Assembly (NCBI RefSeq): GCF_001640805.2
Contig: NC_066853.1
Coordinates: 28,040,378 to 28,104,377 of the forward strand
DNA: 64,000 bases
Direction: 5' to 3'
Source: Lates calcarifer
Lineage: Eukaryota; Chordata; Actinopteri; Centropomidae
Shown here: one piece after another, positions 30,979-42,677 of the stretch
How positions within the stretch are numbered: position 1 is the first letter of the stretch
Layout: each line of letters starts with the position of its first letter
Notes under the pieces: generated by a model
What the model was told of the DNA's origin: nothing
The model's database searches: none
Seen by the model: only the letters and a program-made list of their open reading frames with translations
Made by a program: the position numbers and the translations under genes

Positions 30979-31500
30979 GAGCCTTTTATTTCATAATACT
31001 GTAGACCTGTTATTTTATTCTAATCCAATTATACAAGTATTTCATGCCACTTTTTATTTCATGTCTCTTTTCATATCACTTTTCATTTCATAATGTTACT
31101 TTTATAATGTCACTTTTAATGTCGTAGTCACTAATTATTTCCTGATGTCACTTTTCATGACAATGGTGTAGTGACTACCCTCTCACCTTTCAACCATCTA
31201 TGTGTCAGTATACCTAAATAAAACACCAGTCTGGGTGTCGGAAGGATAAGCTGATCTTGACACATGGTGAAATATATTTGCATGTCATTGTTCAATGTAC
31301 AGGTTACAGAATTAACAGTGCAAATATTCTTTCATAACATAATCTCAAGGTGACATTTGAGCTGGCTCTACAACATTATCAGCCTGTTCAAACTAAAATC
31401 AACAAAAGATCACTCCACTCCAGTATGTAAACAGTGATGACTGGAATAAAACACAGTGACTGTGAGCATACAGTCAGCTAAGTCTACTGTCTAACAGCCA

Positions 31501-31912
31501 ATGATGATGATGCCTGCTCTGTACTCTGCAGCTCTGCTGCTGCTGCTTCCTGGAGCTCTGACTGAAAGTAAGCTTCAAAATATTTTTTATAAAGTTATCT
31601 CAAATGATTTTTATTATGATTGAATATCAAAGAATCTCTTTAACAAAGTTTCTTCTTATGTTTTATCATCTATCACCCAGTTAGTGATCCAGTTCTCATT
31701 GATGTGGTGGTGGAAAACAGCCTACTAGACACCCATCCATTGACCTACACCACTCATGTGGCGTACAGAGGGATTCTGCTGGGTGCACTGAAGAGACTCA
31801 TGAACTCCAATGAAAACTTTAAGTAAGCTCATAATATCAATTGTCACATAAAACAAATTCTATTTATTCAGACCAGTACACATAGTTGTCAACAATGCTG
31901 GAACTGAAAATC

Positions 31913-31943
<31 letters not shown>

Positions 31944-32715
31944 GAAAAAAAAAAGAAAAAACAAACAAAAAAAGCAGATGTGCTTCACATGTTATTTAGA
32001 CCTCAAAGATACACACAATGTGTTTTGGTAACAGCTTTGCTGTAATTTCCACACATATGCATGTCAGCACACATGGAAATTAAATGTTTCATGGACCACA
32101 GTGCTAGCTGGGAGGCTTCCCAACCAACCTCATGTGTAATCATATGATAAGTACCCAGCCAAACATTTGCCTTTATTTCCAAAATGACCACACTGTTATT
32201 CAGGATAACTCCATCCAGGATTAATAAATCAATCATAAGTCTGCATTCCAAGAACCCACTTAGCTGGATGAGTATTGTTGAGAGAATGTTTTCCTGATTA
32301 GTTAAGCCACATTTGAAAAATAGAGCCCAGCATCAAATGCATGTGTGGTTTCTATTGATGCTATTGCCCAATTCTAAGAATTAAAAAGTGGGTGTAAATT
32401 GTTATTCTGTTTGTCCTACAGGTTTACCTACACAGAAGATCCAAACTATGGTCCTTACCTGGAGAGTGTGAATGGTGTGGCTGGAGATGATAAAGACCAC
32501 ACATACTGGGAGCTCCTGGTCAAGACTCCAGATGGCAAAATTATAAGACCTGATGTTGGTAAGTCCATTATGAAAATGTCTATTTAGAAGTCTTTCTCCT
32601 TGCATTTATACTGCACATCAGACTAAAATACACTATATGGATCTCATTTGTAGGTATTGGGTGTTACATTCCCACCGCAAGCGAAAAAATCATTCTGAAG
32701 TTTACAAAGTGGTGA
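31501..32715 (+). CDS. Stand-alone transcobalamin/intrinsic-factor C-terminal domain protein, secreted
   Basis: Four exons (31501-31567, 31681-31822, 32422-32558, 32654-32715) with consensus GT/AG borders give 408 bp and 135 residues, no breaks. Residues 1-21 are a signal peptide (MMMMPALYSAALLLLLPGAL...). The rest is the C-terminal beta domain (DUF4430 type) of cobalamin carriers: DVVVEN, TYTTHVAYRGILLGALKRL, FTYTEDPNYGPYLESVNGVA, HTYWELL (97-102), VGIGCYIP and the ending ILKFTKW. Family members of about 400 residues have an N-terminal alpha-barrel; none is present here. By homology it may bind a cobalamin-like ligand outside the cell, but the function of single-domain forms is not established. 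Start: the ATG run at 31501-31512 permits four starts; all keep the signal peptide. One cysteine, no N-glycosylation site seen. Confidence 0.88.
31913..31975. repeat. A-rich tract in intron 2 of the transcobalamin-like gene
   Basis: Long A-run followed by AAAAG/AAAC steps. Low complexity only. Confidence 0.85.
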
Positions 32716-32903
32716 AGATTCAGCAACTATTGTATATCAACATGGGATCAGAGCCAGCATTGGGACTGTCTGGATAACAATGTACTTCATAAATTAATAA
32801 TCAAACATGCATGTGTGTTTTAGAGTTTGAGTGATTATTACATCTGGATAAATTATCCTTCCATGTGTTGATGTTAATGGTTTGCAAAGGGAAAATCGAA
32901 AAG

Positions 32904-32910
32904 AGAATAA
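32904..32910 (+). terminator. Candidate polyadenylation signal of the transcobalamin-like gene
   Basis: AATAAA in GAGAATAAACTGCTG, about 190 bp after the stop codon. It is the first canonical hexamer downstream. Confidence 0.45.
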
Positions 32911-33339
32911 ACTGCTGTTAACATTACTGACAAGTTGACAGCTGACATTATTGTATCTTGAGTTTTCCAGCAGTCTAAGTAGTCTGAGTAAGTAGCTTTT
33001 TTTAAATGTCATTTTTTAGTACCATAGAGTACCATAGAGGTTTTAGTACCATAGAGGTAACTGCCATTCACCTGCATTATCACTGTCATGTTTTTTATAT
33101 TTTGAGACTATGCAGTATACAATATGGACAGTACCAACATGTCCCTACTGGTGCCAAGGTATTACTGAAATGTCACCACCAATATTTTTCATTGTCTCAA
33201 ACTATTTTTCCATTTTAGCTTCACAGTTTGTGAGTTCTATGCAGAGTTGCTACATTTGCATGTTTTCTGCGTTTACAAGACCAAATGTTAAAACACACCC
33301 TTTGTGCTATTTCATCTTCTAATGTCGGACTGAGGGCAG

Positions 33340-33860
33340 ACTAGATGTTAGAGTGATATCATGATGAGGCAAGGGATATGAGAAAATGGATCCAAGTGCA
33401 GATACAAATACAAGTCTTAAATAGTTCAGTGATAAATGATAATCAAAACGAGCAACTACAAGCTCAATGGCAAAACAGGCATGAGAGAAAATCCAAAAGA
33501 ACACAAAAAGTCCAGGCTTATTGGCAGTGAAAGCACTCGGGAGAGTCAAGAAAACAAAAGTCCATAAAGTCCGAAAACAGAGGAAAACCAAAACTCAGGG
33601 GACATCACAGGAGGATCCACAGGTAACTGACACACAGCACATGAACTAAACTGGAACAAACTCTATACTCCAGCAACTAAAAAGGAGAGACACTGGACTA
33701 TATACAGTATACACAATTGCAAACAAATAATTGCAAACCAAATACAGGTGGGACTGAAAAAAGGAGGGAAACAGGCAAAGGCATGAAGTAAGTCATAACA
33801 GACACACCAGGGTACTAATCTACAAAATAAAACAGGAAGTACTAAGGCATTACAGATAAA
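33340..33860 (-). repeat. Possible LTR-like interspersed repeat
   Basis: On the minus strand: GTGTGTCTGTTATGAC, CCTGTTTCCCTCC, TATATAGTCCAGTGTCTCTC (TATA-like), then a pyrimidine-rich run ending ATATCCCTTGCCTCATCATG. The overall texture resembles LTRs of fish Gypsy elements. It directly abuts the L2 endonuclease fragment. No flanking duplication was identified. Confidence 0.35.
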
Positions 33861-33864
33861 CAAC

Positions 33865-34980
33865 TTTATTCTTCAGCATAATCTGGATATGATTGGTCTA
33901 TTTGAAACATGGCTTAAACCGGATATGCACCTACTATTAAATGAAGCTTCCCCTCCTGAGTATACCAATGTACATGTTGCTTGGGCTACGAAAAAAGTTG
34001 GGGGTGTCGCTTTAATTTATAAGTCTTTGGTCTAACCTCAGCTCTTAATGTCACTTCTAACTCTTTTGAGGCGCTAGGATTGAAACCTTCTCCAGTAGAT
34101 TTCCCTTACCAGGAGAAGAGATTCCGACCACTCCACCTTGTGGTGCTTTTCAGACCACCTGGCCCCTATTCACAATTTCTAGAAGAATTTGGAGAGTTTA
34201 CTGTATATCATGTCTTGTCACATATAGTGATGACATTCTAATTATGGGTGACTTTAACATTCACCTAAATAGAACTTATTGATACTTTTGGGTTCATACA
34301 GTCTGTACATGAACCTACTCAGAGTGGTGGTAACACTCTCAACTTGATTCTTTCCAGTGGGATAGAGGTGTCTAATCTGAATCTCTCCTGTCACTTCTGT
34401 TATCTCTGGCCATTTTCTTATCAAATTTGATGCAACTTTAGCCTGTCCCCCTAAAATTGTTTCAAATGTATTTTCTACCAGGCACATAGGTCCCTCAACT
34501 TTAGCTGTTCTTGGTGAGTAACTACCAGAGGTCCTGGCCCCTTGGAGCGCAAATGGTGTAAATCAAAATCAGAATCTCTGTATCTCTAGTGGCACCAGTG
34601 TGTTTTGGAACATAAGTGTGCACTGTCTACTGCCAGAGCAGCATATTTCTTGAACTTAATCAATAGCAATAAACAAAAATCCCTTGTATATGCAAACTTA
34701 CTTGGCAATAAAGTCTATTCTGATTCTGATTCTGATAATCCTAAATTTCTTTTTGACACTGTAGCTAAATTTACTGAGAAGCAGCCTGATCTTAGCTGCT
34801 TGCCCTTTATGGCGCATGAGTTTCTAAATTTTTTTTGTGGTAAAATTGATGAGATTAGATCAAAAATCTGTTCCTCCTCTCCAGCAGCTGCTGCAGAACC
34901 AGCTGAACATTACATTGAGTCTCAGAGAGTTTCTGCTCTAATGAATTTTGACATTTCATTGTCTAAGATAGTATTGTAAT
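33865..34980 (+). pseudogene. L2-type LINE, endonuclease and EN-RT linker fragment
   Basis: Reads LDMIGLFETWLKPDMHLLLN, GGVALIYKSL, LHLVVLFRPPGPYSQFLEEF, GDFNIH-like GDFNIHLN, HEPTQSGGNTLNLILSSG (all AP-endonuclease blocks), and a linker NPKFLFDTVAKFTEKQP and FLNFFCGKIDEIRSKICSS. Stops and frameshifts are frequent. The polymerase that should follow at 34980 is missing. A 56-bp foreign piece interrupts the linker at 34680-34736. Confidence 0.75.
34680..34736 (+). mobile_element. Tiny LINE 3' tail inserted in the L2 linker
   Basis: ACTTGGCAATAAAGTCTATT followed by CTGATTCTGATTCTGA is a polyadenylation-type LINE end with a TTCTGA tail. It separates two parts of the L2 linker frame yet keeps it open. 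A related tail in reverse orientation lies at 52165-52215. Confidence 0.6.
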
Positions 34981-34984
34981 GTTG

Positions 34985-35415
34985 TGTACATGTTACTGGT
35001 TACTGGTTTATCTAATATACACTATTAATAGTACATGGGCAGTGATACTTTTTGTTGTCCTGGCTATGCACATCAGCTTAACTTGGTATTACATCAAATT
35101 AATAGTGAAGAAATAATTTTCATACAATTTTTGGGCAACAGTAAAGTAACTATAAACTTACAGCTGCATTAATTGATTTTAAGGCCACATGCTGCACAAG
35201 CTGTAAACACAAGACTGACTGATGATGACTGAAGCCTGAGCCAAGGCCCCCCACAGTCTCCACAACTGTTACTAAGTAACACTTACTCTTCAGCCAATGG
35301 AACATCACATGGAACAACAACACATCCAGGAGATTAATCGATCTCAATTCATTGATTCAATTAATCATCTTCAATTAATCTGATTTTGGCATAATCTGAA
35401 TTGTGACTGGATCGA
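34985..35415. other. Unassigned stretch
   Basis: Between two LINE fragments. No coding or repeat signal recognised. Confidence 0.4.
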
Positions 35416-35416
35416 A

Positions 35417-37985
35417 ATGGCAAGTAGTAGTGGGTTGTCAGAAGATGAAGAAATGGAGATGGGATGGACACGTATTGTGAATAGTAGGAAAGGAGGGGGA
35501 GTAGGGAAGAAGGATAGAGGTAATAGCCAGATGTCAGTATCAGGGAAGCGAGGATTAGAAGATAGATAAGGCAGTGGCTAAGTTCTTGAACATGAAAGAG
35601 CTATCATGGGCAAAGATACACGCAGATCTCAGTCAAGGAGAAGGAACCTCAGAGGCAAATTCTCATATAATACCTTAATGTTTTTACTCCAATGGAACAC
35701 CAGAAGTCTGATAGCAAATGGACAGGAGTTTAAGGGTTATATAGAGAAGTTAAAAAGGAAACCGGATGTCGTATGCATTCAGGAAACATGGCTTAAGCAA
35801 ACTCTGGATTTCATTATTAAAGGTTACACTACTATACACAAGAATAGGGACAGCGGTAATGGTGGAGGATGTACTATCTTTATTAAAGAATAGAGAATTA
35901 AAAACAGCACAAGAATAGGAAGGAGTAGTCATTGAGGTATGGAGCAAGGAAGATCGGTTATAATCCATGAAAAAGTTAAACTAAAAAGGGAAACTAGAAA
36001 CAATACTGGAATGTTGGAGAGGTAATTTTATCTGGTGTGGAGATTTCAATGCACACAGCACATTATGGGGTGAACAGGAGGATTTGAATGAAGAGATTTT
36101 TAGAAGAGATAATGGATGAGAAGGAATTGGTATGTTTAAATGATTTGTCAGGCACAAGGGTGACTTTGGCAAAGGGTACAGAGTCAGCAATAGAGCTCTC
36201 TTTGGTTTCACAGTCTTTGGCTGGGAGAGCTAGTTGGGAGGTAGGTAAAGAGAGCACTATAGGTAGTGATCACTATCCAATATATATAGGAGTGGAAAGA
36301 GAGGGAGTACAAGATGAGAGAGAGGGGAGATGGAAGTTTAGAAATGCAAATTGGGAATGCAAAGTACAGAATGATAAGGGAAGTTGAAAGAGGTAAATAT
36401 GGATCAGGCAATAGATGACCTTAACACAGATATAAGCAGGATTATTGTAGAAGCAGCAAAGGAATCTATACCAAAAAGAACTGGTAGTAGGAGACAAAAG
36501 ATAGTTCCATGGTGGACACAAGAGTGTTCTACTGCAATAAAAAATCGAAATAAAGCATTTAAAGTCTTGAAGAAAACACACAATATTCAAAATTTAGTGG
36601 AATACAAAAGGAAGCAGGCAGTGAGAAAAGGGATTGTTGGAGGAGGTATTGTAAATCTCTAGGTAGGACAACACCATAAGACTGGGTATGGGGTATAATT
36701 AGGAGAATGTCGGGAAATAGGAAAGAATATGGATATCCAATAATGAAAGATTGAGGGAAGGCAATGAAGAAAGGAGAGAGAGAGAGAGAGAGAGAACAAT
36801 AGCAAGGAATATAGAAGTACTGCAAAAGGATAGGGGAAATGGAGATGCAATAAAGATGTTTACTATAATGCAATTAAATAAGGCATTGGACAAGTCAGGA
36901 AGAACAACTCCAGGTAAGGATCAAATAAGATATTAGATATAAGACCCATGCCTAGCAGAAAGTTATAGACCCATTGCTTTAACATCACATGTAGGGAAAG
37001 TTACAGAAAAAAAATATAAATGAGGGGTTAAAGTATCACATAGAGCTTCTGAAGAATTATCAGAGTGGATTTAGGAAAGGAAGGAGCATGGTTGATCCAG
37101 CTCTCTGTTTAGAAAATGAGATCAGGAAGGCTCAAATAAATAAAGAGAGGTGGTGGTGGTAGCGGTGTTTTTTGATGTTGAGAAGACATATGAAATGATG
37201 TGGAGGCAGGGGTTAATGATAAAGTTACATAGGATGGGAATTAGGGAGGATGTTTAGATGGGTGAAAAACTTCTTAACAGACAGATTATTATCAGTAAGA
37301 ATAGGAAAAGAATACAGTAGTCAGTAGGTAGTAAATGGAACTCCCCAAAGGAGCATAGTTAGTCCAGTGTTGTTTTCAGTTATGATTAATGAAGTATTAG
37401 AGAGAGAGAGAATCATCCTACTCAAGAGTGTACTGCAACCTTGCCAAGAAAAAGTTAAACAGCAGTTCAAGAGCTTTGGTTGGGTAATAGAGAACACAGT
37501 CAAGGGATAGGGATAGGGGATATAAAGTTAAGCCTCACTATACCATTCTCTGTTGTCCCACCTTGGTTGTTAGAGGAGGCAGTGGTGACATGTATCTTTT
37601 AGGAAGGCAAAAACAAGGAAGGATGGACAATAGTCAAGTTAACAAATACATAGAAGAATGTTATTCAGATTATCTGGAAATATACACTGAAGCATAAAAA
37701 ACAGAAAGTAATAGAGTTGGGATAGCATTCATCATACCAGAGTCAGGTAAAATGTCAAACAAAAGTATTCACAGGAGGGTTGTTAGCCATTCTGTTAGCA
37801 CTCAGTTGGACAGAGGACATCAAACCAAGCAAGTGTGGCAAGTGGAGGGTGAAAAAAGGGGATGTGTTGCCCAACAACGCAACCTGGGGAGTTTCACCCC
37901 AGGAAATAGTTAAATAACTTAATAAGGAGCAGGTCACGCCAGGTTCGAAAATTACCTGAAGGCAAGAGACGCTTAGAAAGAAAAT
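35417..37985 (+). pseudogene. I-clade non-LTR retrotransposon, decayed, ORF1 mostly deleted
   Basis: An ORF1 start (MASSSGLSEDEEMEMGWTRI) runs only about 50 codons. The endonuclease follows from about 35680: LLQWNTRSLIANGQEFKGYI, VVCIQETWLKQTLDFIIKGY, GDFNAHSTLWG-like GDFNAHSTLW at 36040, then CLNDLSGTRVTLAKGTESAI and GSDHYPIYIGVE. The linker IVPWWTQECSTAIKNRNKAF and polymerase pieces follow (ESYRPIALTSHVGKVTEK, VVAVFFDVEKTYEMMWRQGL). An RNase H-like piece (NRVGIAFIIP; GGLLAILLALSWTEDIKPSK) ends near 37985. RNase H after the polymerase fits the I clade. There are numerous stops. Confidence 0.7.
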
Positions 37986-37989
37986 GGTC

Positions 37990-40925
37990 AAATTAGATTT
38001 TTTTTCCTCAATAGATTGAATGCTATATGATTTTTGTCCAAAGGATGGTGCTAGTGCTGCATGTGTGCATTTACCCAACATGCACCGGCTGTTAAACAGC
38101 CACTGCAAAACACAAAAAAGAAATCTTGGGCATCATGTATCATCATACTGTTTCAATAGTTCTCAGTGTCTGCAGTCTTTTTTAAAAGCCTTCAACATGT
38201 TTTATCTCCAGCAGTTTCACTCATGTCACTGCACTCATTCAGTGTGCTCTGTTTTCTACACTGCCTCTGCTCAGAAGCCTATATGATGTCTTGAGAATGA
38301 TAATATGTTATGTGTTGTTATGGTTGGCAGTTAAAGAAAAGGTGTTCCAACATTTGTTGCTAATAATGCACTGACAATGAGTTTATTGTCAGCATGATTA
38401 CTTATAACCACATTCTTCATGACCCCTGAGGCAAGACTAGATCAGTACTTTTGCAAAATAAATTGTTTTATCAATGGGTGAAAGAGGAATTTGGTACATT
38501 TCACATCTGCTCACAATTAGACAAATCTGGATTTGTGTAATTGCTGTTTGTCCCTACTCTGCTTGGTTTGTGTTTAGCCTGTTCTGGAGATGTTGTTTAC
38601 AAGCTGGAAATATACTCTCAAAACCTATTTTGATCATAGTCCCAAGCTAATCGCTTTAATTGGATAAAAGGCCTGCTAATTCTATAGATCTACAACTACA
38701 TTTAACAGTATATTTTATAAGTGTGGTGGTGGAGGTTTTAATGGATATCCTACTTTAGCTAATTTTTAACATGGATTAATTTCAGATTAATTTTACATTA
38801 GTGAGTTAGAATTAGTAGAAGGCAGCATCATACTCACATATAGGCACCACTACACTGCTTAGCATGTTTAACATGTCTGTGTGTTCTTAGCTTCTTGTTA
38901 TTGGTTTATTGACTCAGAGAATGATTACACAAAACAACTGCCTTACCACATTATTGCATTCACCACCCTTCACTATGCTCTTAGTATTGGCTCACTGCAG
39001 TTCATCACACATCTGTGTTTGCACAGGAGCAGGTGGATGGACACTGCTCATCTATTGCCTGTAAACAGTGTGTCATTCCCTGTCCTCTTGAGATGGTGGG
39101 TCAGCAGGGTAGTGGTTGTCAGTGGGGTTAAAGCTGACGAACGGTGCATTGTGTTTGTCTGACCCTCAGACAGGCTGCCAGGCTGCCTGTCATGGCTGGG
39201 GGGACAGCCAAGCCAGAGTTAATGACAAGGCTTTGTTCACTTGTGGGGTTCTCATTGGGATAGGCCCATGCCAGACAATAACTTGGGTCACAGGTCTTCA
39301 GAGAGCAAAATGAGAGGACTAATGAGTCAGTATTGAGCTAAGAGGAGCAGGCCAGTGAGGTCTACAGCCACAGGGCCAGATGGTTTTGACATGGCCAAGA
39401 CCAATTTGTCTGTTTTGTTCCTGATAGGAGGCTGCAGAGCTGCCATGTCATATCTGCCTTGCCTTATGAACAAGCATTTGGCACATCTATAAGAAGAAAA
39501 TGTTGATTTTCCAGAACCTATCCTTTGTCGTTACCAAGAGTTAACACTGTCTGAGGACTGGAACTAGAGGTCCTCTCAAGTACACCCAAACTCAGTGTGT
39601 ATCAATTATCAAAGTCAGACCTGTTCCAACATTTACATCAACACTGGCAGCAGCAACTGTTGCATCTTTGCAGAAGTATAAAGGCCTCAGTATGCAACAG
39701 AGTACTTAATACCCAAAATCTCTCTCAAGTACTCCTTTACATCTTTTTTTTGTTTACTCTCCCACAGTTGAATCAATACTGACATTATTTTTCAATTAAG
39801 CTTGACTGGCCTGTCTCCTCCTTTGTTTGACTTTGTAGCTTTACATTTTGGCCTCTTTACACTTTCCTGCCACTCCAATCAACCTCTATGACCTGGACAC
39901 ATACAGCTCTGGCTTATCCAGCAGTGGCACTGACCTGCCATCTTCATATTGACCTGCTGTGTCCCATGACCCCTGACCTCTCAAGTTCAAGCTCCCAGCC
40001 GTCTGGATCTTTCTCCTTGACCTGGACCCTGTCCCTACCCAAATGATCCAGATGGATTAGTCTTTGCTCAGGATGTCTACAGCTTTACATAGTTGTCACA
40101 ACAGAGCACCTACTCTGGCTACAGAATTATTATTGTTATATATATATATATATATATATAACAAGCCAGCCCGGAATTGGCAGGCTTTACAGTATTTTAT
40201 TTATTTATTTATTTATTTTGAAGCATCCCATGGCACAATAGATGGGAATTGTGTATTGTGGGTTTTCTGTTTATTTGTTTTCAATAGCACAATATAGATG
40301 CAAGGGAACCTTCTCTGTCTGTATCTCTCTCTCTCACTGTCTGTTGCTCTCTGAACTTGCTGTCCTCATTCCATAGCCTGGTTTTGATACATGGTGTCCT
40401 GATAGTGCGCTGGGGAGAATCTGGGTCAGTGTGGGGAGCCTGAGATAGCACAGACATGAGGCTGACTCGCTAAACAAATATCTCACACATCACTGTACGA
40501 AGACTGGACAAAACAATATTTGGATGTATCTGCTTGAGTTTTAGAAATATCAACATATGTATTGGTGGGTTCTGTGATAAGGCACAACAGAGCCTAGCCT
40601 GGGCAGATATTGAATAAGATACCACATAGATCCAGTTAATATTTATTTTTTTCTCACTCAAGATGAGGTGATGCAGGAAACTGTTCACATTAGCACATTT
40701 CATTATCAAAATTTACTGTTTGGATTAAATTTGACATCACTGAAGTCTAGACAGCCATATAAAGTGCACAACCGAAATACTTGGATCGAAAATATGCTTC
40801 AAACCAAAAATACTTGTACAGCTAATTTTTTTAAATCAAATTTTTACTATATTTTAGAAATTTTGAAACCTTTTGTTTCAAAACTTTTTGTTTTTGCCAG
40901 ATGGACTTAGGTCCAGCATTCCTGA
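37990..40925. other. Unassigned 2.9-kb stretch
   Basis: Contains (TA)n at 40137-40160 and (TTTA)n at 40195-40219. No exon with convincing borders, no RNA gene, no repeat family recognised. Confidence 0.45.
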
Positions 40926-41041
40926 TCTCTGCTCTACTGAGATCTGTAGGGAGGGGAGAGGGAGGAGAGGAGAGGGAGGAGGAGAAAGAGCCATGAGGGA
41001 GGAGAGAGAACACAAGAACAAGAGAGGAAGTGAATGTTCAT

Positions 41042-41048
41042 TATAAAG
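41042..41048 (+). promoter_or_regulatory. Candidate TATA box
   Basis: TATAAAG in a block that changes sharply from AT-rich to a purine-rich GGAG/GAGA stretch (40945-41035) and then to mixed composition. A donor site lies about 470 bp downstream. Promoter status is inference. Confidence 0.35.
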
Positions 41049-41069
41049 TGTGCCTCTCAGTTGTGGGCA

Positions 41070-41512
41070 TGCCCAGTAGAGTTTGCCTTACAGCCTGAAA
41101 TCCAGCCTCTAAATTTGAACAGGAGGGAGACAAGGTGACTGAGCAGACTTTTGTTGCTGCTCTCTCTCTCCCTTCTCTATCTCCCAGTTTTGTTCCTTCT
41201 CTCCCAGTGGTGAGCGTGTGTTTTTTGCTATGGAAGAGCAAAAGGAGGTGCAGATTTCAGCTAGAGAAAAATACAAGGGGAAGTAAAGAAAACAAGAAGA
41301 GGAGGAGGATGAAGGGAAACAGGCATGAGAGAAAGACCTCTCCCCCTATCTACCTCTTCCTTTCCCTCATTCCATCCTCTGCCAACGATTTTTACTTCAG
41401 AAATAGCGGAGGGACCAGCATCAAAAGGCAGTCAGGAGGGATCTGGAGTGTGAATCTTGAGAAGAGAAGCAAGATGAGAGGCTGACCGGTGCTGTGTTTG
41501 CTATTCTGTCCA
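41070..41512 (+). other. Candidate non-coding first exon
   Basis: Mixed-composition stretch ending in the donor CTGTCCAG|gtcagtg at 41512-41513. It lies about 25 bp after a TATA-like box. The open frame inside (41135-41485) has Ser/Pro and Lys/Arg-rich composition typical of UTR and no family motif. If real, it would begin a gene running right, possibly past the window edge. Confidence 0.35.
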
Positions 41513-42339
41513 GGTCAGTGCCCAGGAAAGACCATACAACTGCTCACTCTTTTTCTTTCACTTTGCTTTTCTGTCTTCAGACTCTAGTTAGTGTACGTTG
41601 TGCATACAGTCCTTTTACATCTGCTTGTTTTTGGAATTAAGAAAAACGTGTATTTACTGATGGAAAATTGTATAAGACTGACACAGTGAATGACACACTA
41701 TCTCCACTCAGCATCATCTGACTGTTGTCACCCACAGCAGAGTGAAAGTACTGAAACTGCAGCTGCTCCCCTAAGCACTACATGTGGAAACTGTATGGTT
41801 GATCAGTTCATACAGTATGTTCACATGCACACGTGTTGAAGGAAGACAGCCTCAGTGAATGTGGACATGTGGTTACTATAAGGGAGAAATCATGGAGACA
41901 TACCATGGACTGGTTGTTCACTCTCACTCTCGTGTGTGTATGGTGATGAGGAGGCTGTGGCGGACGTACAAAGACCTGATTTTGTGAAAGGAGCTTTGCA
42001 TGCATTTCTCACAAAACGTCTGGCTGCAGATTGAACTTGCAGATTGTATTGCCCTGCTCATGATGAGTTGGATGAGATTTGGTTTCATGCATTCATTTTC
42101 TGAATATTCATACTCTAATATTTTCAAAATATTGACGTTAACTATGTTTCATTATAAAGTTTATTCCTGTAAATTCGTGAAGCCTTGTTCTTGACTTAAA
42201 TCACTCATATCTAATAATGGAGTGGATTTATAAGTATTCAGTAGTAATATAAGTGGGGTTTTTACAGCAGATATCAATTTTTTAAGTCAACAGAGGTAGC
42301 AAGGTTATTATTGATGGCTATTTATTTTATATTAAACCT

Positions 42340-42490
42340 GTCAGACAGCTCACCTGTCTGGAGCTGTCTTCCATCTGAGGCCTCCCTGAGGGCCTGTCCC
42401 ATTAGCTATCTCAGTGTGCCTTGCCACTGACAACTAAGTGCCAGCAGTGGCCTCCCAGGAGACTTGTTGTTGACAGGTTTATTATTCCTG
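42340..42490. promoter_or_regulatory. Possible conserved non-coding element
   Basis: Repeat-free and mixed in composition with short inverted motifs (ACCTGTCTGGAGCTGTC). It has no coding frame and differs from its AT-rich flanks. This is a composition-based suspicion only. Confidence 0.2.
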
Positions 42491-42630
42491 GGTTGTGGAA
42501 GTGGAGCACACCACAGATAATATAGCAGCAAAGGGGAGAGAAGAGTGGACTAGGACTAGATGATGATGATGATGATAATACTACTAATAATAATACATTG
42601 TCTTATTATATTTGAGAACTATTCCAGTGT

Positions 42631-42634
<4 letters not shown>

Positions 42635-42675
<41 letters not shown>
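42635..42675. repeat. (TG)n microsatellite
   Basis: About 20 perfect dinucleotide units. Confidence 0.95.

Positions 42676-42677
<2 letters not shown>

Noticed and set aside
36273..36873. Hydrophobic minus-strand open frames
   Set aside because: Antisense shadows of the purine-rich I-clade LINE.
38881..39313. Two overlapping plus-strand open frames of 65-93 codons
   Set aside because: No splice borders fitting them, no domain motif, and different frames without conserved features.
41135..41485. 116-codon plus-strand open frame
   Set aside because: Composition is low-complexity Ser/Pro then Lys/Arg, with no motif. Treated as possible 5' UTR, not protein.
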